The notes: a model not told the origin generated them from the sequence alone. A stretch of DNA of 64,000 bases from Anaerolineales bacterium (GCA_019637805.1 JAHBVB010000001.1:137875-201874), one strand, 5' to 3'. Positions 15,817 to 24,168 are shown, counted from the first letter of the stretch. Translations and numbers: made by a program.

Positions 15817-17334
15817 CTAGTCGCTGGGGAATTCCCGGTCCGGCAGGGTGTAGTAGTTGTAAACCCCTTCGGCCAGGCTGGCGAACATGCGCGAAATGGG
15901 ATCGTAGACCAGCTGCACGGGGTGGTAGAGGAAGATCACAATCACATAGTCGCCGGTGGGGGTGAAGACAATCCCGCCATCGGCCATGGTGTTGATCACG
16001 CCCGTGTTGGGGTTGGTAACCCAGCCGTGCTTGTGGGCGATGCGCGTGCCCTCCGGCGCGCCGGCTTCAAGCAGCAGGGCAATCCGGTTCTGGCTGAGCA
16101 GGTTGAGCATATCCTGGCATTCGGCCTGGGTGATGCGCTCCGGGAAGACGGCCAGCAGGGAACCGCCGCCGCTCACCGCGCACTGGTACATGTCTGCCAG
16201 CAGCATGCCCATATCCGAGGGCGTGGTCTGGGTGTACGGGTCAGGGTCGGTGTCTACATCGGTGCGGGCCTGGGCCGGCGTAACAAAGGTGCGCAGCAAA
16301 GGCGAACCCAGGCGGAACATGCCGGCCATAAAGGTGTTCTCCAGCCCCAGGGCTTGCATGTCCTCGCTGACGCGGATGGGCGCCTGCAGCGGGTCGATCA
16401 CAGTTTCCATCAAAGCATCTGAAGACGCATTGTCAGACAGGATCACCATGCCGTTCAACAAACGCTGAATGTTCTCAGTGGGCGGCTGGTCCATATGGGC
16501 ATAGGCCGAGACCAGCAAGGGGATCTTGATCAGACTCATCGCCGAGAAGGTGATGTCTGGTTCCGTTTGCAGGTTGCGCCCGCCCTGGTAGATGAAGTGC
16601 AGCTCCTGGCCAGTGGCCAGATCCTGGAAGTAGATGTTGGCCAGGCCGTCGTAGCCGGCCACATCCATGATCTGCTGCAGCTGCACCTGCAAGTTCTCCA
16701 GGTTGGGCCGCGCCGGGCTGCTCTCCTGCAGGGCCAGGCGCACGGTGCGCTGGCTGGGAGAAAAGAGCGCCTGTTCAATTTCGCGCATGGCTTGGTCCAC
16801 GTTCAGGACGGTGCCAGGCTCGCCCAGGTCGAACTGGGTGGTGCCGGCCACCGGCTGGGCCGGCGCAGGCGGCTTGTCGTAGCGGGTGCCGACTTCGCCG
16901 AGCAGATAGTCTCGCAGACGTTCTTCGGAATAGCGCGCATCCAGCGGGACTTCGCTGGGGCTGGATGTGTTGCCCCACAGATAATCCCAAAAACCGCCCC
17001 AGAAGGAGGAACTGGTGCGCTCCAGGTCTGCCGCGGCGATCATCGCTTCGAGATTAAGGGCAAACTCCACCTGGGCCGGCGGCATGTGGATCAAGGCGTC
17101 GCCGTATTGCAGCTCCACCGGCAGACCGTACACGGACAGAAGGCGTTCGGCGGCGGCCTGGCGGCTGATGCCGCCCACCGGCACGCCAGCCACCACCAGA
17201 CCGGAAGGGAAATTGGCCCGGTCCCGGCTGTAGGCGATCAATTGGAAGGTGGTCAGTACCACCGCCCCCAGCAGCATGAGGCTGGCAAACCAGCGGGCAA
17301 ACGATGTACGGGGACGGATGCGCAAGAGGGTCAT
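15817..17334 (-). CDS. Membrane-anchored serine hydrolase, class A beta-lactamase-like, with YoaR-type N-terminal domain
   Basis: 505 residues. A signal anchor (about 17-35) is followed by a region like the peptidoglycan-binding/YoaR domain (about 45-200). The serine-enzyme fold (about 215-495) has the three expected motifs: S267-L-I-K270, S300-D-N302 and K435-H-G437. The third motif is KTG in most beta-lactamases; KHG here, and no general-base Glu that I can place, argue for a cell-wall peptidase or an inactive relative, not antibiotic resistance. It lies 26 bp upstream of the GAF-ANTAR start on the same strand. A TATACT box lies 15 nt before the ATG. Confidence 0.8.
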   Translation of the reverse strand: MTLLRIRPRTSFARWFASLMLLGAVVLTTFQLIAYSRDRANFPSGLVVAGVPVGGISRQAAAERLLSVYGLPVELQYGDALIHMPPAQVEFALNLEAMIAAADLERTSSSFWGGFWDYLWGNTSSPSEVPLDARYSEERLRDYLLGEVGTRYDKPPAPAQPVAGTTQFDLGEPGTVLNVDQAMREIEQALFSPSQRTVRLALQESSPARPNLENLQVQLQQIMDVAGYDGLANIYFQDLATGQELHFIYQGGRNLQTEPDITFSAMSLIKIPLLVSAYAHMDQPPTENIQRLLNGMVILSDNASSDALMETVIDPLQAPIRVSEDMQALGLENTFMAGMFRLGSPLLRTFVTPAQARTDVDTDPDPYTQTTPSDMGMLLADMYQCAVSGGGSLLAVFPERITQAECQDMLNLLSQNRIALLLEAGAPEGTRIAHKHGWVTNPNTGVINTMADGGIVFTPTGDYVIVIFLYHPVQLVYDPISRMFASLAEGVYNYYTLPDREFPSD

Positions 17335-17370
17335 GGGTAAATCGGGAAAAGTATATCACCTGGGATTCCG

Positions 17371-17379
17371 TGCTAGAAT
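17371..17379 (+). promoter_or_regulatory. Extended -10 promoter for the proline dehydrogenase gene
   Basis: TGCTAGAAT is an extended -10 element 46 nt before the ATG of the proline dehydrogenase gene. A TATACT box facing the other way lies at 17355-17350, giving a divergent promoter pair. Confidence 0.55.
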
Positions 17380-17425
17380 CACGGGAATTAGCAACAAATG
17401 AATCCCGGCAACATCCCATAAACCT

Positions 17426-18379
17426 ATGCTACGTAACTTTCTAATTTATCTTTCTCAAGCAAGCTGGGCGCGCCGGCTGGTGATGGCCCTGCCCTTTGCT
17501 CGCCGGGCGGCCCGGCGTTTTGTGGCCGGCGACACGATCGAGACGGCCCTGCAAGCTGTGGGGCGCCTGAACGGCGACGGCCTGGACGCGACGCTGGACC
17601 TGCTGGGCGAACACACGGCGGACGAAGCCGCCGCCAACGACGCCCGCTTGCAGATCCAGCAGTTGCTGACGCGGCTGGCGCAGAGCGGATTGCGCTCCGG
17701 CATTTCCATCAAACTGACCCAAATCGGCCTGAAGCTGGACGAAGAGCTGTGCGCCCGCAACCTGAAGAGCATTCTGGAAACGGCCAGCACGCATGACCTG
17801 TTCGTGCGCATCGACATGGAAGAGTCGGCCCGGGTGGACGCCACCCTGCGCCTCTACCGGGGGATGCGCGCCGCCGGTTTCGACAACCTGGGCGTGGTGA
17901 TCCAGTCTGCGCTGTACCGCAGCGACAGCGACGTGATGGAGCTGCTGGCCGAAGGCGCCCGCATCCGTCTGGTGAAAGGCGCCTACATGGAGCCCGCCGA
18001 GATCGCCTATCCGCACAAGGCCGACGTGGACGCGGCCTTCGACCGCCAGGCCGACCTGTTGCTGCACGAGAGCGCTGGCGTCGTGGCGCGCGGCGGCAAC
18101 GGCAGCTGGCCGCCGGTGGCGGCGATCGCCTCGCACGACGAAGAGCGCATCCGCTTCGCGCGGGAGCACGCCGAACTGATCGGCCTGCCCAAATCCCAAT
18201 TCGAATTCCAGATGCTGTACGGCATCCGCAACGAGCTGCAGCGCCAGTTGGTGGCCGAGGGCTACCAGGTACGCGTGTATGTGCCCTTCGGGCAGCAGTG
18301 GTATCCGTACTTCATGCGCCGCCTGGCGGAACGCCCGGCCAACCTCTGGTTCCTGCTCTCCAACTTGTTCAAAAGATAA
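17426..18379 (+). CDS. Proline dehydrogenase (monofunctional)
   Basis: 317 residues, the length of the one-domain FAD enzyme that oxidises proline to pyrroline-5-carboxylate. The barrel motifs are present: SIKLTQIG (Lys near the active site), FVRIDMEESARVD, VIQSALYRSDSD, RLVKGAYMEP and the C-terminal YVPFGQQWYPYFMRRLAERPANL with paired arginines that bind the substrate carboxylate. No pyrroline-5-carboxylate dehydrogenase domain or gene is adjacent. A DinB-like gene begins 2 bp after its stop, so the two are co-transcribed. Confidence 0.95.
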   Translation: MLRNFLIYLSQASWARRLVMALPFARRAARRFVAGDTIETALQAVGRLNGDGLDATLDLLGEHTADEAAANDARLQIQQLLTRLAQSGLRSGISIKLTQIGLKLDEELCARNLKSILETASTHDLFVRIDMEESARVDATLRLYRGMRAAGFDNLGVVIQSALYRSDSDVMELLAEGARIRLVKGAYMEPAEIAYPHKADVDAAFDRQADLLLHESAGVVARGGNGSWPPVAAIASHDEERIRFAREHAELIGLPKSQFEFQMLYGIRNELQRQLVAEGYQVRVYVPFGQQWYPYFMRRLAERPANLWFLLSNLFKR

Positions 18380-18381
18380 CC

Positions 18382-18867
18382 ATGAGCGAACTGGCCCAAC
18401 AACTCGCCGACAGCCTGGAAGCTGAGGGCGCTAAAACCCTGGAATTTTTTGAAGGCTTGCAGGCGCAGGACTGGGGCGCCCAGGTGTACAGCGATGGCCC
18501 GGGGTGGAAGGTGCACGACCTGCTGGCCCACTTCACCGAGGTGGAAGGCAGCATGCTGCGCCTGATCCGCCGGGTGAGCGAGGGCGGCCAGGGCGTGGAA
18601 CCCGGTTTCAACATCGACCAATGGAACGCCGAGCACACCGCGGAGCTCAGCGATTGGGAGCAAGCCCGGCTGCTGGCGGAGTTCGCCCAGCGCCGGGCGG
18701 CCACGGTGGCCTTTGCCCGCAGGCTGGACGATGCCAGCCTGGAACGCAGCGGCCGCCATCCGGCCCTGGGCGAAGCCCAGGTGGCCCAAATGCTGCGGCT
18801 GATGTACCTGCATTTGCAGGGCCACCAGCGCGACATCCGACGGGCGATCAAAGCGCAGCAAGCCTAA
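18382..18867 (+). CDS. DinB / maleylpyruvate-isomerase-like four-helix protein
   Basis: 161 residues from ATG at 18382, 2 bp past the proline dehydrogenase stop. The helical pattern and the segments WKVHDLLAHFTEVE, FNIDQWNAEH and LRLMYLHLQGHQRDIRRAI give histidines on helices, as in the DinB_2/MDMPI metal-binding fold. Members include thiol-dependent S-transferases and stress proteins. The exact reaction cannot be told from sequence. Confidence 0.75.
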   Translation: MSELAQQLADSLEAEGAKTLEFFEGLQAQDWGAQVYSDGPGWKVHDLLAHFTEVEGSMLRLIRRVSEGGQGVEPGFNIDQWNAEHTAELSDWEQARLLAEFAQRRAATVAFARRLDDASLERSGRHPALGEAQVAQMLRLMYLHLQGHQRDIRRAIKAQQA

Positions 18868-18994
18868 ATCGCTCTTGTTCTCCTTTTCACATATTTATTA
18901 ACATTTGCAATTGGGTGCAACCCCAAAATGAGTAGAGGGTTAATAGTAGTGAGCGGCGATTGCCGCAACAAACTTTCTCTAAAGGAGAGAAACG

Positions 18995-19354
18995 ATGGAT
19001 ACAAGCAATCTTGGTAAGTGGGCATGGCTGATCGGTCTCGTGATCCTTGTGGTGATGGGGCTGCTGGGGGGTCTGGGCGTGAATTTGGGCCTGGACATCG
19101 TGGGCCAAATTGCTGTAGCGCTGGCCTTCTTGGGCGGCGTCCTGTCTCTGGCGAGCATGAAGAATCGCACTGATTTCTTGATTGCCGCCGCTGCATTGGG
19201 TTGGTTCGCCGGTGGCGCTGGCCCTCTGTTCGTTGACCTGGTTGGTGGCGTGATCTCCGGCATCCTGGGTGGTGCTGGTTTGGCCGCCGGCGCCGGCGCG
19301 GCCGGCATCCTGCTCGTGATGGTTTACGAGTGGGTCGTGTCCGCGATCAAGTAG
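18995..19354 (+). CDS. Small glycine-rich membrane protein of unknown function
   Basis: 119 residues with three to four hydrophobic helices and many Gly-x-x-x-Gly patterns, for instance in LLGGLGVNLGLDIVGQIAVALAFLGG and ISGILGGAGLAAGAGAAG. AAAGGAGAG lies a few bases before the ATG. It stands alone between an upstream gene-free 127 bp and a strong terminator. I recognise no family; it resembles small membrane proteins seen in Chloroflexota. Confidence 0.7.
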   Translation: MDTSNLGKWAWLIGLVILVVMGLLGGLGVNLGLDIVGQIAVALAFLGGVLSLASMKNRTDFLIAAAALGWFAGGAGPLFVDLVGGVISGILGGAGLAAGAGAAGILLVMVYEWVVSAIK

Positions 19355-19377
19355 TTCTTTTTTAGATCCATTGATAC

Positions 19378-19408
19378 AAAAAGAGCGAGACTATGTCTCG
19401 CTCTTTTT
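19378..19408 (+). terminator. Intrinsic terminator of the small membrane gene
   Basis: A 14-bp stem (AAAAAGAGCGAGAC with GTCTCGCTCTTTTT) around a TAT loop, with flanking A and T runs. Confidence 0.9.
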
Positions 19409-19428
19409 GATTCCATGATCTGCTAACA

Positions 19429-19455
19429 AAAAGCGAGGGGCACGCCCTCGCTTTC
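19429..19455 (-). terminator. Intrinsic terminator of the bS21 gene
   Basis: A stem AAAGCGAGGG (19430-19439) with CCCTCGCTTT (19445-19454), followed on the minus strand by a T-rich run, lies just past the bS21 stop at 19486. Confidence 0.85.
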
Positions 19456-19485
19456 TATGTCGTATCGATCTTTGCAGACGGACGG

Positions 19486-19695
19486 CTAGTCGTTGCGTTC
19501 GGACTGCCGGCGCTGCGCCTTGCGAATGGCCTTCTGCTTGGAAATGCGGCGCTCTTCGCTGGTCGAAACGAACCAGCGCTTGCGGCGCACCGTGCTAAGC
19601 ACTTTGCTGCGGGCCACTTTCTTGCGGAAGCGCTTCAACAAAGATTGCTGCGACTCCCCTGGTCTCAGCACTACTTTCGGCAAAAACCACACCAC
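19486..19695 (-). CDS. rpsU: Ribosomal protein bS21
   Basis: 69 residues from GTG at 19695. The sequence VVLRPGESQQSLLKRFRKKVARS followed by a long Arg/Lys-rich helix is the bS21 pattern, which sits near the anti-Shine-Dalgarno region of the 30S subunit. The N-terminal MVWFLPK extension is slightly longer than usual. AAAGGTG lies directly upstream. The promoter is an extended -10 at 19769-19761. Confidence 0.93.
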   Translation of the reverse strand: MVWFLPKVVLRPGESQQSLLKRFRKKVARSKVLSTVRRKRWFVSTSEERRISKQKAIRKAQRRQSERND

Positions 19696-19760
19696 CTTTC
19701 ACTGTGGAATATTTGTTTCAGCGTCCCTGCATGAATTTCCATGTCAAGGCACAGGGGAAA

Positions 19761-19769
19761 ATTATAACA
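19761..19769 (-). promoter_or_regulatory. rpsU: Extended -10 promoter of rpsU
   Basis: TGTTATAAT on the minus strand, about 65 nt upstream of the bS21 start codon. Confidence 0.55.
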
Positions 19770-19886
19770 TACGCTCCTTAATCTCTTCTCGAGCCCTGCA
19801 CGCAATATGAGTGGAACATAAACATGGCCAGGCAGAGGTAACGAGCCTTACCAAGGGGGCGTTGTCGTAGAAAAGGAGACGGAACT

Positions 19887-20168
19887 ATGAACAACAATTT
19901 CGAAGCATACCAACAGAAGGCCCAAGCCAAGCTGGATGAGGTGAATGCCCGCCTGGACCTGCTGCGTGCCCAAGCCAAGGACAAGGGCGCCGATGCCCGC
20001 ATTGAGCTGGACAAGCAAATGAAGCATTTGGAAGACAAGCGCGAAGATCTCTCCGCCAAACTGGAAGAGATGCGTGAAGCCGGCGCAGAAGCCGCCGAAG
20101 ACTTCGGCGACAAGATCAATGAAGCCATTGAAAACGCCGGCAAGGCGCTGGAAGGCCTCTTCGAGTAG
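19887..20168 (+). CDS. Small coiled-coil stress-type protein
   Basis: 93 residues, almost entirely charged amphipathic helix (LDEVNARLDLLRAQAKDKGADARIELDKQMKHLEDKREDLSAKLEEM). It lacks membrane or signal segments. The pattern is like the sll1863-type stress proteins found widely in bacteria. It is a single-gene unit: AAAGGAGAC upstream and a very strong terminator downstream, suggesting high expression. Confidence 0.75.
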   Translation: MNNNFEAYQQKAQAKLDEVNARLDLLRAQAKDKGADARIELDKQMKHLEDKREDLSAKLEEMREAGAEAAEDFGDKINEAIENAGKALEGLFE

Positions 20169-20191
20169 GCCAATCTGCCTCTGAGGTTCAC

Positions 20192-20232
20192 AAAGGGAGG
20201 GCAGTGCGCTTGATGCGCACTGCCCTCCCTTT
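20192..20232 (+). terminator. Strong intrinsic terminator
   Basis: An 18-bp perfect stem (20192-20209 with 20215-20232) with a 5-nt loop and an A-run before, T-run at the end. Confidence 0.92.
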
Positions 20233-20249
20233 GCTTTATACTGGCGGCG

Positions 20250-20255
20250 TATAAT
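20250..20255 (+). promoter_or_regulatory. polX: TATAAT box for leaderless polX mRNA
   Basis: A perfect TATAAT ends 6 nt before the polX ATG, so transcription should begin at or near the start codon. Confidence 0.6.
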
Positions 20256-20261
20256 CAGGGC

Positions 20262-21986
20262 ATGACAAACAAGGAACTGGCGGATGTCTTCGCTCTGGTG
20301 GCCGACCTGCTCGAAATCCGCGGCGAGGTCATCTACAAGACGCTGGCCTATCGCAAAGCCTCTGAAAGCCTTACCGGCCTGGGCCGGGATGTAAACGATA
20401 TCTGGAAGCAAGGCGGCATCAAGGCCCTGCTGGAGATCCCCGGTGTAGGCAAGGCCATCGCGGAAAAGATCGATGAATTGCTGCAAACCGGCCAACTGCA
20501 GTTCCTGGAGAAACTGAAACAAGACGTGCCGGCCGAACTGGCCGAACTGCTGCAAATCCCGGACCTGGGCCCCAAGAAAGTCGGCATGTTCTACAAAGAA
20601 CTGGGGGTGTTGAGCATTGCCCAGTTAAAGGAAGCCGCGGAAGCAGGCAAGCTGCGCAACTTGCCCGGCATGGGCGAGAAGTCCGAGATCAAGATCCTGG
20701 CCGGCATCGAATCACTGGGGCGGCGCAGCGGGCGACTGCCGCTGGGCAACGTGCTGCCCTTCGCCGAAGAACTGCTGGCGGCCATCCGCAAGCTGCCCGG
20801 GGTAAAGGTGGCAGAAATGGCCGGCAGCCTGCGGCGCATGCGCGCCACGGTGGGCGACATTGACTTGATCGTGGGCGCGGAGCAACCCGAAGAAGTGATC
20901 GCCGCCTTCGTGGCCCTGCCCAATGTGGCCCGGGTGTTGGGCCAAGGCACGGTCAAATCCAGCGTGGAATTCCACAATGGCATGCGCGCCCAGCTGTGGG
21001 TGCACCGGCCGGAACGCTACGGCACGGCCCTGCAATATGCCACCGGTTCCAAGGACCACAATGTGCGCCTGCGCGAGATGGCTTTGGACAAAGGCCTCTC
21101 GCTGTCTGACCAGGCCTTCCTGAAGGAAGACGGCAGCGAGTTGCTGTGCGCCACGGAAGAAGAGGTCTACGCCGTGCTGGGCCTGCCCTACATCTCACCG
21201 GAGCTGCGTGAGGACCACGGCGAAGTGCAAGCGGCGCTCAAAGGCGCCCTGCCCAAGCTGGTCACCGCAGAGGACATTCAGGGCGACCTGCATATGCACA
21301 CCACCTGGAGCGACGGGCAGATGAGCATTCTGCAAATGGCAGAGGCCGCCCGGCAGCGCGGCTACAAGGTGATCGCCATCACCGACCACTCGCCCAGTTT
21401 GGGCTTGGTGAACGGCCTGACGCCCGAGCGCCTGCAGGAGCAGCGCAAAGAGATCGAAAAGGCGCGCAAAAAGATGGGCGACAGCTTGCTGATCCTGCAC
21501 GGCATCGAGGTGGACATGCGCGCCGACACCACCCTGGACCTGCCAGACGAGGCCCTGGCCGAACTGGACATTGTGATTGCCTCGCTGCATATCAGCATGC
21601 GCCAGTCACGCGCCCAGGTCACCGACCGCCTGCTGGCGGCGATGCACAACCCGCATGTGGACATCATCGGCCACCCCAGCAACCGCAACCTGCCCGACCG
21701 GGAAGGCGCCGACCTGGACTGGGACGCAGTGCTGAAAGCCGCCGCCGAGACCGGCACGGCGCTGGAGATCAACGCCAACCCGCGGCGGCTGGACCTGGAC
21801 GATGTGCAGGCCCGCCGGGCGGTGGAGATGGGCATCAAGCTGGCGATCAATACCGACGCGCACCACAGCGATCATATGGATTTCTTGTCCTACGGCGTGG
21901 CCACCGCCCGGCGCGGCTGGGTGACCGCCAAAGATGTGATCAACGCCTGGGATCCCAAAGATCTGCTGGCCTGGCTGAAGAGTTAA
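20262..21986 (+). CDS. polX: PolX-family DNA polymerase / PHP phosphoesterase
   Basis: 574 residues in the bacterial PolX order: 8-kDa-like helix-hairpin-helix domain (1-75), second HhH and fingers (85-160), palm (160-315), and C-terminal PHP domain (338-574) with H344-x-H346, D and H metal motifs. PolX fills short gaps in base excision repair and its PHP part is a 3'-5' exonuclease. Two palm aspartates are present (D199 and D201 in GDID). The third, expected in a G-x-x-VDLR-type strand, is glutamine here: the strand reads MRAQLWV with Q244. Polymerase activity may therefore be weak or lost while the PHP nuclease is intact. Confidence 0.92.
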   Translation: MTNKELADVFALVADLLEIRGEVIYKTLAYRKASESLTGLGRDVNDIWKQGGIKALLEIPGVGKAIAEKIDELLQTGQLQFLEKLKQDVPAELAELLQIPDLGPKKVGMFYKELGVLSIAQLKEAAEAGKLRNLPGMGEKSEIKILAGIESLGRRSGRLPLGNVLPFAEELLAAIRKLPGVKVAEMAGSLRRMRATVGDIDLIVGAEQPEEVIAAFVALPNVARVLGQGTVKSSVEFHNGMRAQLWVHRPERYGTALQYATGSKDHNVRLREMALDKGLSLSDQAFLKEDGSELLCATEEEVYAVLGLPYISPELREDHGEVQAALKGALPKLVTAEDIQGDLHMHTTWSDGQMSILQMAEAARQRGYKVIAITDHSPSLGLVNGLTPERLQEQRKEIEKARKKMGDSLLILHGIEVDMRADTTLDLPDEALAELDIVIASLHISMRQSRAQVTDRLLAAMHNPHVDIIGHPSNRNLPDREGADLDWDAVLKAAAETGTALEINANPRRLDLDDVQARRAVEMGIKLAINTDAHHSDHMDFLSYGVATARRGWVTAKDVINAWDPKDLLAWLKS

Positions 21987-21989
21987 GAA

Positions 21990-22017
21990 AAAAACGGCTG
22001 CCTTGCAGCCGTTTTTT
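21990..22017. terminator. Bidirectional terminator after polX
   Basis: Stem ACGGCTGC / GCAGCCGT (21994-22001 with 22005-22012), CTT loop, A-run before and T-run after. It serves polX and the converging gene at 22023. Confidence 0.9.
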
Positions 22018-22022
22018 GTATG

Positions 22023-22658
22023 TCAGGGGACGATGCACTGGCCCAGTAACCAGACCGTGCAGCCTCCTGAACCGATGTTGACGCCGATATCCAACTCTTC
22101 GCCCGGCAGGTCGACACCTACGTTGATGCCCTCGTTCGGGTCAACCCCCACATTGGCGCCTACGCCCAGGCCCGTATCCACATCCAGATTGACACCATTG
22201 CCGCCGCCCACATCGGCGCCGACCTGAAGGTCATTTCCGGCGCCCAGCAGGCCATCGCCGGCGCTCAGGTCAAGCTGCACACCCTCACCCCCGCCCACCG
22301 CGGCATTCAGGTCCAGCAGGCCCTCAACCCCGGCGTTGAGGCCCACCCCGCTGCCCTCCTTGCCCAGCCCGCCAAAGATCACGGAAAGCGTGGCCGTGGG
22401 AATGGGCAAACTGATGCTGTCGCCGCCCAGGTCAAAGCGGTTGGCGTCGCCCGGTTGGGATGAGGCGCCGGCCTGCGGCGCCAGTACACCAGCGGCAGCA
22501 GACTGCACATCCTCCAGCCATTGCGGCCCAAAACGCAGAGTGAAGTTAGGTGAATGAATTTCCAAACGAAAAGCAAATGCCAAGGCAAGCAGGGCAATGA
22601 ATGAGATGAACATCCCCATGATTGGCCCCCAACAACCCATGCTGCGGCGTTGAACCAT
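22023..22658 (-). CDS. Membrane-anchored Gly/Asn/Asp-rich repeat protein
   Basis: 211 residues from ATG at 22658, chosen for the AGGAGGG 5 nt upstream; the frame is open further but without a ribosome site. One N-terminal membrane helix (about 11-30) is followed by an outward-facing domain. From about residue 100 it has short degenerate repeats alternating hydrophobic residues with Gly, Asn and Asp (for example VGADVGGGNGVNLDVDTGLGVG), as in beta-roll or beta-solenoid folds. It ends CTVWLLGQC, where two cysteines could form a disulfide. Function unknown. Confidence 0.6.
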   Translation of the reverse strand: MVQRRSMGCWGPIMGMFISFIALLALAFAFRLEIHSPNFTLRFGPQWLEDVQSAAAGVLAPQAGASSQPGDANRFDLGGDSISLPIPTATLSVIFGGLGKEGSGVGLNAGVEGLLDLNAAVGGGEGVQLDLSAGDGLLGAGNDLQVGADVGGGNGVNLDVDTGLGVGANVGVDPNEGINVGVDLPGEELDIGVNIGSGGCTVWLLGQCIVP

Positions 22659-22793
22659 TTCTTCCCTCCTGAAAGGCAGCGCGCGAACTGGATTTAATTC
22701 TACAGAATTACCCGCTGAACTTGCCTCACAGAACTGCAAGAAGGGGAAAGCAAGGGTACTAGATACGCCTGCCTACGAAGAATATTTCGCCGT

Positions 22794-23234
22794 CTACGCT
22801 GCTTTGTGGCTGGCAATCCAGCGGTTCAGGTCACGCAGAAAAGGGCTGACCTGGGTGGGCTGCAATTCAATCCATTCGGCCTGGCTGGCCAACCACAGAT
22901 GAATGCCCAAGTCTTCAAAGATCACGGAATTGGAATACTTCTTCAGCGCCGGGCGATACGAAGGCGTCTGCCCGGCCGTCGTGGAGGCAAAGGACACGGC
23001 CAAAACAAGCTGGGCCGCCGACTGGCTGGCCAACGCCAGCAGGCTTTGCAGGCCGGCCTCAAAGGCCTGTTGGCAGGCATCGGCATCGGCTTGCTGCGCG
23101 GCCAGCGCCAGCCACCACTCGCCCTGTGGACTGGCAAAGTGCAAAGGCAGCGGCGGCCCGGCGGGCGGCAGGGGCTGCGCCCCGCGCGCCGCCATGCGGG
23201 CTTGAAGCGCGGCGGTCAGTTCAGCTGTGTTCAT
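22794..23234 (-). CDS. Hypothetical protein
   Basis: 146 residues with no membrane segment or motif I recognise. The N-terminal half is Ala/Gln-rich and probably helical; the C-terminal half has hydrophobic beta-strands (LVLAVSFASTTAG, SVIFEDLGIHLWLASQAEW). It overlaps the end of the GNAT gene by 14 bp on the same strand, so the two are co-translated. Confidence 0.6.
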   Translation of the reverse strand: MNTAELTAALQARMAARGAQPLPPAGPPLPLHFASPQGEWWLALAAQQADADACQQAFEAGLQSLLALASQSAAQLVLAVSFASTTAGQTPSYRPALKKYSNSVIFEDLGIHLWLASQAEWIELQPTQVSPFLRDLNRWIASHKAA

Positions 23235-23787
23235 GGGTCCCGGCCAGGCGCTTGGCCATCAAAATATCGGGTTTGCCCGGCCCGTTCGCATCCGGAATGA
23301 CGCCGACCACGCTGTAGCCGAGTTTTTGATAGAACTCAAAGGGGTGACGATCGATATTGCGCAGCCCGGCCGCCTGGGCCAGCACGTCGGGGAACAGGTC
23401 TTGCCCAGCCAACGAGGTCTGGCCGATCTCGTCGTCCGTCCCCAAGTAGACGGTCAGCGCGCCGCGGGCGCGCAGCTGCTGCTCCAGGTCGGCCACCAGG
23501 GCGGCGCCTATGCCGCGGCCCTGCTGCTGGGGGAGTACGGCCAGAGGATGCAGTTCCCAGGCGTAGTCGTAGGTGGGCAGCGCGCCGACCCAGCCCAGCA
23601 AGCGGCCGGCAGGGTCGAGCGCGCCGCGCAGCAGGTTGTCCTCGTCTTCCAGCAAGTCGGCGACTTCACGCCGCCCGGCGTCCAGCGTGGGCCAGGCGGA
23701 GATGTGCGCGAAGGCGGCCACCAGCACTTCGGCGGCCTGCAGGTGCACGGTTGGTTGCTGGCGAAGATCGACCACATGCCATGGCAT
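23221..23787 (-). CDS. GNAT-family N-acetyltransferase (AAC(6')-like in places)
   Basis: 188 residues. The acetyl-CoA loop is QQQGRGIGAAL near residue 90, flanked by the expected strand LHPLAVLP. The C-terminal FYQKLGYSVVGVIPDANGPGKPDILMAKRL resembles aminoglycoside 6'-N-acetyltransferases and related GNATs. Substrate is unproven. TGCTAGAAT, an extended -10, ends 6 nt before the ATG, so the mRNA is likely leaderless. Confidence 0.8.
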   Translation of the reverse strand: MPWHVVDLRQQPTVHLQAAEVLVAAFAHISAWPTLDAGRREVADLLEDEDNLLRGALDPAGRLLGWVGALPTYDYAWELHPLAVLPQQQGRGIGAALVADLEQQLRARGALTVYLGTDDEIGQTSLAGQDLFPDVLAQAAGLRNIDRHPFEFYQKLGYSVVGVIPDANGPGKPDILMAKRLAGTHEHS

Positions 23788-23822
23788 GCCAGGATTCTAG
23801 CAGAGAGCGGCCCCATCGGGGA

Positions 23823-23870
23823 TTTGGCGCCGGTTAGGGCGTACAGCTGTACGCCCTAACCGGCGCCAAA
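23823..23870. repeat. 48-bp perfect palindrome
   Basis: Bases 23823-23846 are the exact reverse complement of 23847-23870, with centre ACAGCTGT. The inner part runs GGGCGTAC...GTACGCCC. It lies between the GNAT gene and the terminator of the holin-like gene. The outer pattern TAGGGCG/CGCCCTA is shared with the shorter palindrome at 51092-51120, suggesting a dispersed family. Confidence 0.85.
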
Positions 23871-23900
23871 AAAGGGGCGGGCCTGAGACAGGCCCGCCCC
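23868..23900 (-). terminator. Intrinsic terminator of the holin-like gene
   Basis: A 10-bp GC stem (23874-23883 with 23891-23900) around a 7-nt loop, followed on the minus strand by a run of six T. Confidence 0.88.
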
Positions 23901-23910
23901 TTGGCTAGCG

Positions 23911-24168
23911 CTACTTGCCGCTGAGCAGCTTGTAGGCCAGGGTGGCGGCCGCCAGCACCTGGCCGAAGGCGGTGAAGAGCTGCTGCGGCTCCCAGCCCGC
24001 AGGCGAGCCGAGCAGCCCACCGGCGGCCAGGGCCAGCACGGCCAGGCCAGCGGCCACGGCGGCGGTCAGCCACATGGCCGCCCGGCCCTGCAGGCCGAAG
24101 CGCTGTTTGAGGGCGTTGACCAGCGGGACGCCGAAGACACCGGCCAGCCAGAAGATGAGTTGTTCCAT
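23911..24168 (-). CDS. Small membrane protein, holin-like
   Basis: 85 residues from ATG at 24168 with GAGGAAATC before it. There are two to three hydrophobic helices (LIFWLAGVFGVPLVNAL, AAMWLTAAVAAGLAVLALAAGGLL, LFTAFGQVLAAATLAYKLL) and a short lysine-ending tail. Size and topology fit phage holin-like proteins, and it lies downstream of a run of virion genes on the same strand. I do not recognise a specific holin family. Confidence 0.55.
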   Translation of the reverse strand: MEQLIFWLAGVFGVPLVNALKQRFGLQGRAAMWLTAAVAAGLAVLALAAGGLLGSPAGWEPQQLFTAFGQVLAAATLAYKLLSGK

